From: Pseudomonas sp. stari2
GTDB taxonomy: Bacteria > Pseudomonadota > Gammaproteobacteria > Pseudomonadales > Pseudomonadaceae
Direction: 5' to 3'
Assembly (NCBI RefSeq): GCF_040760005.1
Contig: NZ_CP099760.1
Location: forward strand, 4,805,501 to 4,869,500
DNA length: 64,000 bases
Shown here: positions 1-8,738 of the stretch, piece by piece
Numbering within the stretch: position 1 is the stretch's first letter
Layout of the letters: the number at the start of each line of letters is the position of its first letter
Notes under the pieces: model-generated
Database searches by the model: none
What the model was told of the DNA's origin: nothing
Seen by the model: only the letters and a program-made list of their open reading frames with translations
Position numbers and translations under genes: made by a program

Positions 1-991
1 GTGGATCCTTCACATAGTCGAGCAGGTCATTGCTCTCGTTGTAATGGATGCCCAGGCTCTGTTCCTGGATAAACGCGTTGTAACAAGCAGCGTCCAATTG
101 CAGACACGCCGCCAGCGCAATGGGCCCCAGTGGGCAATGCAGCGCCAACGCCACGTCGTAGGCTTCAGCCATGTTGGCGATCTTGCGGGTCTCGGTGATG
201 CCGCCCGCGTGGGACGCATCCGGCTGGATGATGTCGACGTAACCTTCGCTCAACACCCGTTTAAAGTCCCACCGCGAAAACAGCCGCTCGCCGAGGGCAA
301 TCGGGGTGCTGGTCAGCGGCGCCAGTTCCTTCAGCGCTTCGTAGTTTTCGCTGAGCACCGGCTCTTCGATGAACATCAGTTTGTACGGGTCGAGTTCCTT
401 CATCAGCACCTTGGCCATGGGCTTGTGCACCCGGCCATGGAAGTCGACGCCGATGCCGACGTTCGGACCCACCGCATCACGCACCGCGGCGACGTTGGCC
501 AGCGCCAGGTCGACTTTCTCGAAGGTATCGAGAAATTGCAGCTCTTCGGTGCCATTCATTTTCACGGCGGTAAAACCACGGCCCACCGCCTCTTTCGCGG
601 CTCGCGCGGTGTCCGCCGGCCGGTCGCCGCCGATCCACGAATACACGCGGATCTTGTCCCGCACCTGACCACCGAGCAGATCACTGACCGACACGCCGAG
701 CGCCTTGCCCTTGATGTCCCACAACGCCTGGTCGATGCCGGCCAGCGCACTCATGTGGATCGCGCCGCCCCGGTAGAAGCCACCGCGATACAACACGGTC
801 CAGATGTCCTCGATATTGCGTGGGTCTTTGCCGATCAGGTAGTCGGACAATTCCTCGACTGCAGCGGCGACGGTGTGGGCGCGACCCTCGACCACGGGCT
901 CGCCCCAACCGGTCACACCCTCGTCGGTCTCGACTTTCAGGAAGCACCAGCGCGGCGGGACGATGAAGGTGGTGAGTTTGGTGATTTTCAT
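1..991 (-). CDS. dgoD: D-galactonate dehydratase, 3' end beyond the window
   Basis: Enolase-superfamily enzyme (mandelate racemase subgroup) that dehydrates D-galactonate to 2-keto-3-deoxygalactonate in the cytoplasm. About 330 residues are visible of a family length near 382; the frame is open to the left edge. The N-terminus reads [20 protein letters not shown], and typical family stretches follow: VTGWGEP, a GGFYRGG segment, VKMNGTEE, the metal-ligand strand GVDFHGR and FIEEPV. The ATG at 991 follows a GAGAGA-type ribosome binding site and lies 48 bases after the dgoA stop. It is the third gene of dgoK-dgoA-dgoD, which are in pathway-consistent order. Confidence 0.95.
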   Translation of the reverse strand, partial: MKITKLTTFIVPPRWCFLKVETDEGVTGWGEPVVEGRAHTVAAAVEELSDYLIGKDPRNIEDIWTVLYRGGFYRGGAIHMSALAGIDQALWDIKGKALGVSVSDLLGGQVRDKIRVYSWIGGDRPADTARAAKEAVGRGFTAVKMNGTEELQFLDTFEKVDLALANVAAVRDAVGPNVGIGVDFHGRVHKPMAKVLMKELDPYKLMFIEEPVLSENYEALKELAPLTSTPIALGERLFSRWDFKRVLSEGYVDIIQPDASHAGGITETRKIANMAEAYDVALALHCPLGPIALAACLQLDAACYNAFIQEQSLGIHYNESNDLLDYVKDP

Positions 992-1039
992 CTGCTTGTC
1001 TCTCTTGTTAGATGCAGCGCACGCAGCGCCAGAAAAGTC

Positions 1040-1660
1040 TTAGCGAAGGGCTTTCCAGGCCGCCACGTAGGCCTTGGCATTGGCCGCCACTTGCTCAGTC
1101 GTCATGCCCGGTTTGAACAGCCCGGAGCCGAGGCCGAAGCCTTTGACGCCAGCGTCGATGAACGCCTGCATGTTGTCCGGCGTGATGCCGCCGACCGGCG
1201 CCAGAATCGTCCCGACCGGCAACACCGCCAGCCAGGCTTTCACCACCGCCGGGCCCATCTGCTCGGCCGGGAACAGCTTGAGAATGTCCGCGCCCTCCTC
1301 CAGTGCCGCAAAGGCTTCAGTCGGTGTGGCAACACCCGGCGACAGGTACAGCCCCGCCGCTTTTGCAGCCCGCAACACCTTGGCATCGCTGTGGGGCATG
1401 ACAATGACCTGGCCGCCAGCCTCCTTCACTGATTCGACCTGTTCCGGGGTCAGCACCGTGCCGGCACCGATCAAGCAATCGGCGGGCAGGGTCTTGCGCA
1501 GGGTGCGAATACTTTCGTACGGCGCGGGGGAATTGAGCGGTACTTCGATGACGCGAAATCCGGCGGCATACAGGACTTCTCCGACAGCGGCGGCTTCCTG
1601 CGGATGCAGGCCACGCAGAATCGCGATCAGACCGTTTTGCGCCAGTGCTTGCTTGAGCAT
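1040..1660 (-). CDS. dgoA: 2-dehydro-3-deoxy-6-phosphogalactonate aldolase
   Basis: Class I aldolase of the KDPG/KDPGal family that splits KDPGal into pyruvate and glyceraldehyde 3-phosphate. The 206 residues match the usual length. Visible are VIEVPLNSP (catalytic Glu39), the GAGTVL phosphate-site turn and DILKLFPAEQ, with K128 as the Schiff-base lysine. The ATG at 1660 is preceded by GGAGG at a good distance. Nineteen bases separate it from dgoK upstream. The PLNSP motif and the dgo neighbours favour galactonate over gluconate as the source of its substrate. Confidence 0.96.
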   Translation of the reverse strand: MLKQALAQNGLIAILRGLHPQEAAAVGEVLYAAGFRVIEVPLNSPAPYESIRTLRKTLPADCLIGAGTVLTPEQVESVKEAGGQVIVMPHSDAKVLRAAKAAGLYLSPGVATPTEAFAALEEGADILKLFPAEQMGPAVVKAWLAVLPVGTILAPVGGITPDNMQAFIDAGVKGFGLGSGLFKPGMTTEQVAANAKAYVAAWKALR

Positions 1661-1679
1661 GTCAGGCCTCCAGTCAGGG

Positions 1680-2669
1680 TTAACGGGATGAGGAATCGAT
1701 TAGTCCGGCGGCGAGCGCCAGTTGCCACAGACCACGCTCGGTGGCTTGCTCGGCCAGGGTCACACGGGCGAAACCGCAGGCGTCGAGCGCACGGCTGTAG
1801 CGGACGCACAACTGCGCGTTGCCGATGAGGATGATCGAAGGAAGCTGCACGCTGTTGCGACGACGCCGTTGCACGGAGGCCAACGCTGTCAGCTCGTGGC
1901 CGATCAGCAGGCCGGACAGATAGTCGGGTTGCGCGGTGGCAATGAGTTCACCGGTCAGACCCAGGCTGCGGGCGCTGAACAGGGTCGACAGCACGCCGAT
2001 CTCGCCTTCTGCCGACTGCGCCACCTGCACGCCGCGATCGAATGCCTCAGCGTCGAACGTCGCGCTGTGCTGCTGGGTACGGCCGAGAATGCTGTGTTCG
2101 CTGAGCACCGCGAACACTTCGCCGGTCATGAAGGTGTCGAAACGGGTGATACAGCCGTCGGCCACTTCCACCCATTTCGAATGACTGCCCGGCAGGCCGA
2201 TCAGCAGATCATTGCCCGCCTCGACCGGCAGATTCTGCAGGACGCCGAGGACCTGGGTTTCCTCGCCGCGCATCACGTTCGGCAGTGCCGAACGCTGAAT
2301 CACACCCGGCACGATATGCACATCGACACCGCGAAGGCTGCGAACGGTTTGCAGGGATTTTCCGAGATCGGCGACGTTGGCCGGCGTATCGCGGTAGGAC
2401 GCTTCGCGCCAGCCCTGAGCGCTGCCGACCATGCCGCAGGCAATCACCGGCAAGCCGGGCTGCGCATCGAGCCAGTCGCCGCACGCCTCGTCGAACGCCA
2501 GTTCAAAACCCTCGGCGCATTCACGACCGTTAATGACCCGCGGCGTCTTCGGCAACTGCATGATCCCGAACGACAGCGACCGCTGCGCCAGCACCTGCCC
2601 GCCCGCCCCAAGTTTGTAAGCACGTAGTGAGGTCGTCCCCCAATCGAGCGCGATCAATTGCGCCAGCAT
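1680..2669 (-). CDS. dgoK: 2-dehydro-3-deoxygalactonokinase
   Basis: ATP-dependent kinase that phosphorylates 2-keto-3-deoxygalactonate before DgoA cleavage. The 329-residue protein has the DgoK signature: N-terminal LIALDWGTTSLRAY (phosphate-1 loop of the actin-like ATPase fold), then GSAQGW, LLIGLPGSHSKWV and FMTGE. The ATG at 2669 has an AGGTGAAG ribosome binding site. It is the first gene of the dgo operon. A well-formed promoter and a palindromic operator lie directly upstream (2702-2766). Confidence 0.96.
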   Translation of the reverse strand: MLAQLIALDWGTTSLRAYKLGAGGQVLAQRSLSFGIMQLPKTPRVINGRECAEGFELAFDEACGDWLDAQPGLPVIACGMVGSAQGWREASYRDTPANVADLGKSLQTVRSLRGVDVHIVPGVIQRSALPNVMRGEETQVLGVLQNLPVEAGNDLLIGLPGSHSKWVEVADGCITRFDTFMTGEVFAVLSEHSILGRTQQHSATFDAEAFDRGVQVAQSAEGEIGVLSTLFSARSLGLTGELIATAQPDYLSGLLIGHELTALASVQRRRRNSVQLPSIILIGNAQLCVRYSRALDACGFARVTLAEQATERGLWQLALAAGLIDSSSR

Positions 2670-2701
2670 CGCTTCACCTGTTTTGTTATTGGCAGTGAGT
2701 G

Positions 2702-2737
2702 AGCTGGACTATAAACCCGGGCACAACAAAATCTCAA
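2702..2737 (-). promoter_or_regulatory. Promoter of the dgoKAD operon
   Basis: On the minus strand a -35 TTGAGA (2732-2737) is followed after 18 bases by a -10 TATAGT (2708-2713). Transcription would start near 2702, 33 bases before the dgoK ATG. The same -35, spacing and -10 recur at 15325-15354. Confidence 0.7.
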
Positions 2738-2751
2738 TATATAAATATCAT

Positions 2752-2766
2752 TCCCACATAATGGGA
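2752..2766. promoter_or_regulatory. Palindromic operator upstream of dgoK
   Basis: TCCCACATAATGGGA is an inverted repeat with 5-base arms, centred about 58 bases upstream of the predicted start of transcription and outside the -35. That position suits an activator. An almost identical site (TCCCACATTTTGGGA) lies at the same distance from the sugar dehydrogenase promoter at 15369-15383. The binding protein is not identified; IclR- or GntR-type proteins are possible. Confidence 0.6.
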
Positions 2767-2771
2767 TGATG

Positions 2772-2851
2772 GCAAAAAAATACCGCAGGCAGTAACAGCG
2801 TCTTCAGAGAAATTCAACTTCCCTGCAGGAACCGTCTCGGGCTGCGGTATT
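2772..2851 (-). terminator. Terminator of the GNAT gene, with an unusually large loop
   Basis: Perfect 10-base arms AATACCGCAG (2779-2788) and CTGCGGTATT (2842-2851) enclose about 53 bases. On the minus strand the stem runs straight into a T tract (2774-2780). It lies 11 bases after the stop of the acetyltransferase gene and separates it from the dgo promoter. Confidence 0.6.
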
Positions 2852-2862
2852 CCTGGCGCGGC

Positions 2863-3345
2863 TCAGTTGCCCTCGGCAAACTCGCGCAATACCTTGCCAT
2901 CCATGCGGTAACGCACCCACTCTTCCTGCGGCTGGGCGCCGAGGGATTTGTAGAATTCGATGGCCGGGGTGTTCCAGTCCAGTACGCTCCATTCGAAGCG
3001 GCCGCAGTCGTTGGCGCAGGCGATTTTCGCGAGGTGGCGCAGCAGGGTTTTGCCGGCGCCGCCGCCCCGTTGCTCAGGAGTGATATAGAGGTCTTCGAGG
3101 TACAGGCAGTTGCTGCCCAGCCAGGTCGAATAACTGAAGAAGAACACCGCGAAACCGATCGGCAAGCCGTCGCGCAGGCAGATCAGGCCATGGGCGGTGG
3201 CGCCTTCGCTGAACAGGCTGCGTTCGATGTCGGCGACGCTGGCGATAACTTCGTGACGGGCCTTTTCGAAGTCTGCAAGTTCAGTGATGAACGCGAGGAT
3301 TTGCGGAGCATCGCTGGGGGTCGCCGGGCGGATTTCGATCGTCAT
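2863..3345 (-). CDS. GNAT family N-acetyltransferase
   Basis: Cytoplasmic acetyl-CoA-dependent N-acetyltransferase of 160 residues, substrate unknown. It starts MTIEIRPATPSDA, the usual beginning of this family. The acetyl-CoA loop is visible as ITPEQRGGGAGKTLL, followed by the C-terminal VLDWNTPAIEFYKSLGA segment, which resembles spermidine/diamine acetyltransferases (SSAT type). The ATG at 3345 follows AAGG at 7 bases. An in-frame upstream extension to 3417 has no ribosome binding site and does not look like the family. The gene is monocistronic and ends at a long-stem terminator. Confidence 0.9.
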   Translation of the reverse strand: MTIEIRPATPSDAPQILAFITELADFEKARHEVIASVADIERSLFSEGATAHGLICLRDGLPIGFAVFFFSYSTWLGSNCLYLEDLYITPEQRGGGAGKTLLRHLAKIACANDCGRFEWSVLDWNTPAIEFYKSLGAQPQEEWVRYRMDGKVLREFAEGN

Positions 3346-3456
3346 GGACGGGCCTTGTCGGAAAAAGGAAAACGCCATACTAAGGCGCCGCGCCGCGCTC
3401 GTCACATGGCAATCCACGGATTAGGCTAGTGCGGCCGGTCACTCTGAAGGATATTC

Positions 3457-4104
3457 ATGAACGCATTCGAACCATTGGCCCCACTCGCCGCCGAACTGCT
3501 GCCCCACGCACTGGAACCGTCGGAGGACGGCGCCCATGACCTGTCGCACCTGCAACGGGTGTGGCACAACGCGCGCACCTTGCAGGCCGAGGAAGGTGGC
3601 GACCTTGAGGTGCTGCTCGCGGCGGTGTTGCTGCACGATTGCGTGGCGGTAGAAAAGAACTCGCCGCTACGTTCACAGGCATCACGCCTGGCAGCGGAAA
3701 AAGCGTCAACGGTGCTGGCAAACCTGAACTGGCCAGAAGAGAAAATCAGCGCCGTCATCCACGCCATCGAAGCCCACAGTTTTTCCGCCAACATCACCCC
3801 GCTCACCCTCGAAGCCCGACTGATGCAGGACGCCGACCGTCTCGATTCCCTGGGCATGCTCGGCGTCGCCCGCACCTTCTACACCGCAGGGCGCATGGGC
3901 AGCGCGCTATACGACCCGCACGATCCCGAGGCCCGGGAAAGGGACTACGACGACAAGCGATTCTGCCTCGATCATTTCCGGACCAAACTGCTGCACCTTG
4001 CCGACGGTTTCCAGACCGCTGCCGGACAACGTCTGGCACAGCTCCGTCATCAACGCCTGAAGGGTTTCATGGAGCAATTCAAGGAAGAGATCGGCATCGC
4101 CTGA
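3457..4104 (+). CDS. HD-domain phosphohydrolase (YedJ-like)
   Basis: A 215-residue metal-dependent phosphohydrolase of the HD superfamily. The expected metal ligands are present: H31 in AHDLSH, H60-D61 in LLHDC, and D125/D127 in QDADRLDSLG. The last of these resembles the E. coli YedJ group. The physiological substrate cannot be told from the sequence. The ATG follows a GAAGGATATTC ribosome binding site. It is divergent from the GNAT gene, with about 110 bases between the two start codons. Confidence 0.88.
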   Translation: MNAFEPLAPLAAELLPHALEPSEDGAHDLSHLQRVWHNARTLQAEEGGDLEVLLAAVLLHDCVAVEKNSPLRSQASRLAAEKASTVLANLNWPEEKISAVIHAIEAHSFSANITPLTLEARLMQDADRLDSLGMLGVARTFYTAGRMGSALYDPHDPEARERDYDDKRFCLDHFRTKLLHLADGFQTAAGQRLAQLRHQRLKGFMEQFKEEIGIA

Positions 4105-4215
4105 AGGCATTACTCCGGTCAATCACGATCCTGAGATCGCCAAGCTCAGACCTAAACCACAGGACTGGCGTGTTAGATAGATGACGCTCGATTTTTCCGG
4201 TCAAGGAACCGCGTC

Positions 4216-5412
4216 ATGCCTCAAGCAACACCTCAGGTCCCGGGCAAACTGTTCGGCCTGTTCTGCCTCGCCAGTTATCTGTTGTCGCTGTCTTATGGCG
4301 CGACGTTTCTGCTCTCGCTGCTGATCGGTTCTCGCGGTGGCAACGAGCACGACGCCGGCAGCGTGATCAGTGCGGCGATGCTCAGCACCTTCGTTGCGGT
4401 GCTGGTGTCCGGGCACCTGTCCGACTGGCTGGGTGCGGCGCGTTCGATTGCGCTGTTCGGGCTGTTGCTGGTGGCGGCGAGCCTCGGGTTTGCGATGACG
4501 CCGGGCTTCGGCCATCTGCTGCTGTTTTTCGGTTTGCTGCTTGGATTGGGCTGGGGCGTTTTCTATACGCTGGGGCCGATCATCGTCGCCAGCCTGGTGA
4601 GCCCGGCACAGCGGGCGAAATACTTTGCGCTGCTGTCCGGCAGCATGATGACCGGGATCGGCAGCGGCCCGCTGCTCGGGCGATCCGCCACTGCGCTGGG
4701 TTTGCCGGTGACGTCGGCGTTCTATCTGGCGGCTACGGCGAGCCTGGTCGGAGTGCTGCTGTTCTGGCGTCTCGGTGCTCGTTTGAACAGTACACAAGCC
4801 GCGTCAGCGGCAAAAATCAGCTGGCAGGCGACTGCTCGGGTGCTCAGTTCACGAGCCGTGTTTCCGATCATCATGGTCGGCCTCGGCGGTTGCGTGTTCG
4901 GGGGGCTGTCGAGTTTCCAGACCAGCTATGCCGCCGCCCGTTCGCTGGACTATTCGCTGTTCTTCCTGGGCTTCATGAGCGCCGCGATCAGCAGTCGAAT
5001 GTTGATCGCAGGCTACGTAGTCAAACGTGATCCGCTGCGGGCATCGTGTCTGCTTTCGGGGTTGATGCTGAGCTCGATCATGTTGTTCGCGTTCGGCGCG
5101 CAAAGTGGCTTCAGCTATCTGCTGGCAGCGGTGATGCTCGGTGTCGGTTATGGCCTCACCTACTCGGTGATCAACGGACTGGCGGCAAACGAAGCACCCG
5201 CCGGCACCACGTCCCAGGCATTGTTGCTGTTCAGTCTTTCTTATTTCATCGGTGTATTCGGCTTTCCGCTACTGGCAGGAAAAATCATTGTCGAACACGA
5301 CATGGCGACGCTGTTGCTGACAGTGCTGGCGGTGGCGGCGTTGAACTGGTCGATCACTGTCGGCCGTCTGCTCTGGCGACGACTCACGGTGGAAAGCGCT
5401 CTGACGAACTGA
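4216..5412 (+). CDS. Major facilitator superfamily transporter
   Basis: Inner-membrane protein of 398 residues with about twelve hydrophobic helices, in two halves split by a short polar segment near residues 190-205. Loop 2-3 carries the MFS-like stretch GHLSDWLGAARS. The substrate cannot be assigned from sequence. The ATG at 4216 follows AAGGA at 8 bases. It has no clear operon partner; the HD gene upstream ends 111 bases before. Confidence 0.85.
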   Translation: MPQATPQVPGKLFGLFCLASYLLSLSYGATFLLSLLIGSRGGNEHDAGSVISAAMLSTFVAVLVSGHLSDWLGAARSIALFGLLLVAASLGFAMTPGFGHLLLFFGLLLGLGWGVFYTLGPIIVASLVSPAQRAKYFALLSGSMMTGIGSGPLLGRSATALGLPVTSAFYLAATASLVGVLLFWRLGARLNSTQAASAAKISWQATARVLSSRAVFPIIMVGLGGCVFGGLSSFQTSYAAARSLDYSLFFLGFMSAAISSRMLIAGYVVKRDPLRASCLLSGLMLSSIMLFAFGAQSGFSYLLAAVMLGVGYGLTYSVINGLAANEAPAGTTSQALLLFSLSYFIGVFGFPLLAGKIIVEHDMATLLLTVLAVAALNWSITVGRLLWRRLTVESALTN

Positions 5413-5494
5413 ACCGTTCGTCACTCTATCGGCACCTATGCCGCGCGCGAGCAGACCAAGATCAGGTAAGGATCCCAATCACTGGAGACACACC

Positions 5495-5833
5495 ATGATC
5501 TCGTCAAGGTTGACTGCTTTCGTGTTTGCCACCCTGCTCTGCCCCATGGCGTTCGCCGCGACCGCCACGGGCACCGGCCCCACCGATCCGGTCACGCCAC
5601 CGCGCGCCCCTGCGATCAACAGCGCTCCGGGCATGAATACCGATGGCTCCGGCGTTCCGCTGATCAATCAACCGCCGGCCACAGGAACCGATCCGCGCAC
5701 CCAAGGCAATGACCCGGGTCGCCAGGGTGGTATGAACACGCCGGATTCTCCCACTACCCCAGACAACTCCGGCTCCGGTATCGGTTCGAAAACCACGACC
5801 GGTGGTTCGGGCTCCGAGGGCACCGGTCAGTAA
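5495..5833 (+). CDS. Small exported Gly/Pro/Thr-rich protein
   Basis: A 112-residue protein with a clear Sec signal peptide (MISSRLTAFVFATLLCPMAFAA, cleavage near residue 22). A low-complexity mature part follows, rich in Gly, Pro, Thr, Ser and Asp, and probably disordered and periplasmic. No domain was recognised. The ATG at 5495 is supported by CTGGAGA upstream; an in-frame extension to 5438 would bury the signal peptide. It is followed 18 bases later by a Rho-N domain protein and may share its transcript. Confidence 0.75.
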   Translation: MISSRLTAFVFATLLCPMAFAATATGTGPTDPVTPPRAPAINSAPGMNTDGSGVPLINQPPATGTDPRTQGNDPGRQGGMNTPDSPTTPDNSGSGIGSKTTTGGSGSEGTGQ

Positions 5834-5851
5834 TTCGACAGGAGAAGCACC

Positions 5852-6232
5852 ATGCCTCGTGGAAGCAAAACCAAGTACACCGCCGAGCAAAAGCGCAAGG
5901 CCGAGCACATTGAAGACAGTTACGAAAAGAAAGGTGTGTCGAAGGATGAAGCCGAAGCGCGCGCCTGGGCAACGGTGAATAAACAGTCCGGCGGCGGAGA
6001 AAAGGCCGGTGGTTCCGGACGCCGGAAACCGGCCAGCGCCAAGTCCGAAGATCGCAAGGAGTCGGCACGTCGCGCGGTGGTGAGTCGTGAAGGTCAATCG
6101 CGCAACAGCAAGGCGTCGCGCGAAGGGCAGACGGTCGAGAGCCTGCGCAAGGAAGCCCGGGACCGGAAGATTCCCGGGTGCTCCTCGATGCGTAAGGACG
6201 AACTGATAGCGGCGCTGCGCAAGGCGAGTTGA
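5852..6232 (+). CDS. Rho termination factor N-terminal-like domain protein
   Basis: A strongly basic 126-residue protein. The first half (residues 1-50) is a charged helical segment with KYTAEQKRKAEHIEDSY and GVSKDEAEARAWATVN, a pattern found in small stress or plasmid-stabilisation-like proteins of pseudomonads. The C-terminal 35 residues (VESLRKEARDRKIPG through MRKDELIAALRKA) have the SAP/Rho-N helix-extended-helix pattern, often linked to nucleic-acid binding. The precise role is unknown. AGGAG lies 9 bases before the ATG. Confidence 0.8.
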   Translation: MPRGSKTKYTAEQKRKAEHIEDSYEKKGVSKDEAEARAWATVNKQSGGGEKAGGSGRRKPASAKSEDRKESARRAVVSREGQSRNSKASREGQTVESLRKEARDRKIPGCSSMRKDELIAALRKAS

Positions 6233-6279
6233 ATCAGGCCGGGAGGTGAGTCGTCAGGCCTGTTCGTGAAAGCAATAGA

Positions 6280-7209
6280 TCAGTGATCGCAAGTCTCGCG
6301 GATCAGTGCATCGACTTCATCACCTCCCGGCGCAGTCGCCGGCCCCCAGCGAGTGACGGCCAACGCGGCTGCAGCGTTGGCGCGCCTCGCGGCTTCATCA
6401 GCCGCCCGACCTTGCGCCAGCCCGGCGACAAACACACCGGCATGGGCATCGCCGGCACCGTTGCTGTCCACAGCCTGCACCTTGAAACCCGACACATGCC
6501 GACGCTCGCCGTGCTGATGAATCCAGCAACCCTGCGGGCCGTCGCGCACCACCTTCAGCGCTTCCTGCGGCAGGTGCACAGCCAAGCGATCCAGTGCCGT
6601 TTCGATGTCCGCTGCGCCGGTAAAACGCAGCGCTTCAACGCTGTTGCTGGTCCACACATCAATGCGCGGCAACAAGGCCTGCATCATCGGTGAGTCCGGT
6701 GATTCCACCAGCGGGCCCGGATCGAACACCACATTGATCGTCTTCGGCAGCGCCAGCGTCCAGTCCAGCAACGCCTGCGCCTTGCCACTGTGCAGCAGGC
6801 TGTAGCCGCTGACGTAGACATAGTCCCCCGCCTCGGCGGCAACGCTATTCAACTCCGCCGCCGTCACTTCACCTTCAGCGCCGATGTAGGAAATGAAACT
6901 GCGCTCGGCCGACGCGTCGGTCAGCGCAACGCAAATGCCAGTGTCGCGTTTTGCAGGTTGTTCGATGCCGATGCGAATGCCTTCGGCGTTCATCGCCTGC
7001 CGCGCCAGATCGCCGAAACGGCCGTTGCCGTGGCGACCGAGGTAGACCACCGGCAAGCCGTTGCGCGCAGCGGCGGCCATCACATTGAAACCGCCGCCGG
7101 CTTCGAAACTGGCGGATTGCGCCAACACGTCACCGCCGATTTGCGGCAGCGCATCCACGGCCATGACCAGGTCGATTATGACCTGGCCGGTGTGCAACAT
7201 CTTAGGCAT
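6280..7209 (-). CDS. PfkB-family carbohydrate kinase (YegV-like)
   Basis: A 309-residue ribokinase-fold sugar kinase. The substrate-side AGGGFNVMAAAARNG motif lies at residues 37-51, and the catalytic DSNGAGDAH at 248-256 carries the base D254. The ATG at 7209 overlaps the stop of the upstream permease gene, so the two are translationally coupled; an in-frame ATG at 7200 is also possible. The neighbours (permease, ADP-ribosylglycohydrolase, GntR) match the yegTUVW set of E. coli. The likely substrate is therefore a sugar released from an imported nucleoside-like compound. That step is inference. Confidence 0.88.
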   Translation of the reverse strand: MPKMLHTGQVIIDLVMAVDALPQIGGDVLAQSASFEAGGGFNVMAAAARNGLPVVYLGRHGNGRFGDLARQAMNAEGIRIGIEQPAKRDTGICVALTDASAERSFISYIGAEGEVTAAELNSVAAEAGDYVYVSGYSLLHSGKAQALLDWTLALPKTINVVFDPGPLVESPDSPMMQALLPRIDVWTSNSVEALRFTGAADIETALDRLAVHLPQEALKVVRDGPQGCWIHQHGERRHVSGFKVQAVDSNGAGDAHAGVFVAGLAQGRAADEAARRANAAAALAVTRWGPATAPGGDEVDALIRETCDH

Positions 7210-8668
7210 GAGCATTCTCGGTTTGCGCGGCGCGGCGGTCTTTCGCCCCGCCGAGTACGAAGTAAATGCCGCCGGCCACCACAAAGGTCACGATCCAGCC
7301 GAGGCCGTTATGACCCAGCCACGAGTCGGACAGGAAGCCCTTGAACCAGACGTTCTCGGCGGTGGTGCCGATGGTGGTGAAACTGAAGCCCAGCACGATG
7401 GCAATCGCCCACGCGCCGAACGCGCGCCACTCGATGCCGCCGCTGTACCAGTAGGCGCTGCTCGGGCTGACGTCCAGCAGGTCTTTCGGGCTGTAGTAGT
7501 GACGGTGAATCAGGTCGACCACGAAGATCCCGACCCACGCAGTGATCGGCACCGCCAGCAGGGAAATGAAGGTAATGAACGGCCCGTAGAAACTGTCGGC
7601 GATCAGCATGAAGTAGATCGAACCGGCAAAGATCGCGACGATGTCGACCACCACCGCGTATACGCGTTTGACCTTCAGGCCGAGGGTCAGCGTGGTCAGG
7701 CCGGCGGAGTACACCGACAGGTTGTTCGACAGCAACAGACCGCCGAACGCAGTGATCAGGTACGGCACGGCCATCCAGGTCGGCAGCATGTCGCGGATAG
7801 CCACGATCGGGTCAGTCGCCGAGGCAAGATCGTTGTTGCCCACCGACAGCAGGCCGCCGAGGGTGATCAACAGCACCAGCGGAATCCCCGCACCAAACGC
7901 TGCCGACGCGACCAGGCGCACGGCTTTGACGCTGCGATGCTGATAGCGCGACATGTCGGCGCCGGCGTTGGCCCAGCCGATCCCGGTGCCGGCCGCCATG
8001 GTGCCGATACCGATGATCATCGCGCTCATCGGCGCCGGCGTGGCGTTGAACACCGCGCTCCAGTCGATGGTCGCGCAGAGGAAGCCGCCGACCAGAATGT
8101 TCAGCGCGCCGAACACGTAGGTCGCCCACTTCTGGATCACCAGCAAGGTGGCGTGGCCGAGGCCGGACACCGACAGAGTCAGCAGCACGAAAATCGCGAT
8201 GAAAATCAGGGTCAGCACCGGCGCGCTTTTAGCTTCCACCGGCGAGCCGAACAGGATCGAGCACAACGACAACAGCACGAACGCGGCGGTGGTGGTATTG
8301 ACGGTTTCCCAGCCCAGGCGCGACATCAGCGACACCAGCGTCGGGCCGATATTGCCGCGCACACCGAAGATCGCCCGAGACAAAGTCAGGCTCGGCGCAC
8401 GACCGCGACGGCCGGCAATCGAGATGATCCCCACCACCGCAAAAGAACCGGCGGCGCCGAGGATTGCGACGATGATCGCCTGCCAGATCGCCAAGCCGCG
8501 AAACGCTACCAGCGTGGCGCCCAGCGGCAGGCCGAGGATGGAAATATTGGCAGCAAACCAGACCCAGAACAGTTGCAGCGGATGGCCGTTGCACTCGCCT
8601 TCCGGCACCGGTTCGATGCCGCGGGTTTCCAGTTGCCCGGCGCTTTGCCCGGCGTTCAATGAACTCAT
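7202..8668 (-). CDS. NCS1-family nucleobase/nucleoside permease (CodB-like)
   Basis: Inner-membrane symporter of 488 residues with about twelve hydrophobic segments. The family start GIEPVPEGECNG leads into the first helix with FAANISILGLPLG, and helix 6 carries GIGWANAGADMSRYQHR. These resemble cytosine/purine/thiamine permeases of the NCS1 type. The ATG at 8668 follows ACAGGAGC at 7 bases; upstream in-frame ATGs lack such a site. It is the transport component of a four-gene operon with a kinase, an ADP-ribosylglycohydrolase and a GntR regulator. Confidence 0.9.
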   Translation of the reverse strand: MSSLNAGQSAGQLETRGIEPVPEGECNGHPLQLFWVWFAANISILGLPLGATLVAFRGLAIWQAIIVAILGAAGSFAVVGIISIAGRRGRAPSLTLSRAIFGVRGNIGPTLVSLMSRLGWETVNTTTAAFVLLSLCSILFGSPVEAKSAPVLTLIFIAIFVLLTLSVSGLGHATLLVIQKWATYVFGALNILVGGFLCATIDWSAVFNATPAPMSAMIIGIGTMAAGTGIGWANAGADMSRYQHRSVKAVRLVASAAFGAGIPLVLLITLGGLLSVGNNDLASATDPIVAIRDMLPTWMAVPYLITAFGGLLLSNNLSVYSAGLTTLTLGLKVKRVYAVVVDIVAIFAGSIYFMLIADSFYGPFITFISLLAVPITAWVGIFVVDLIHRHYYSPKDLLDVSPSSAYWYSGGIEWRAFGAWAIAIVLGFSFTTIGTTAENVWFKGFLSDSWLGHNGLGWIVTFVVAGGIYFVLGGAKDRRAAQTENAHA

Positions 8669-8738
8669 GAAAAATGCTCCTGTTGCCATTGTTGTGGTTG
8701 TCGGCAAGACAGTTGATTGACGTGTGGCGGGCGGCGTT

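Noticed and set aside
44..1432. A 462-codon plus-strand open frame opposite dgoD and dgoA
   Set aside because: It spans two real minus-strand genes and their gap and has no recognisable domain.
7061..8662. A 533-codon plus-strand open frame opposite the NCS1 permease
   Set aside because: Its composition (His/Gln/Arg-rich) is that of an antisense frame, and the minus strand encodes a clear membrane transporter.
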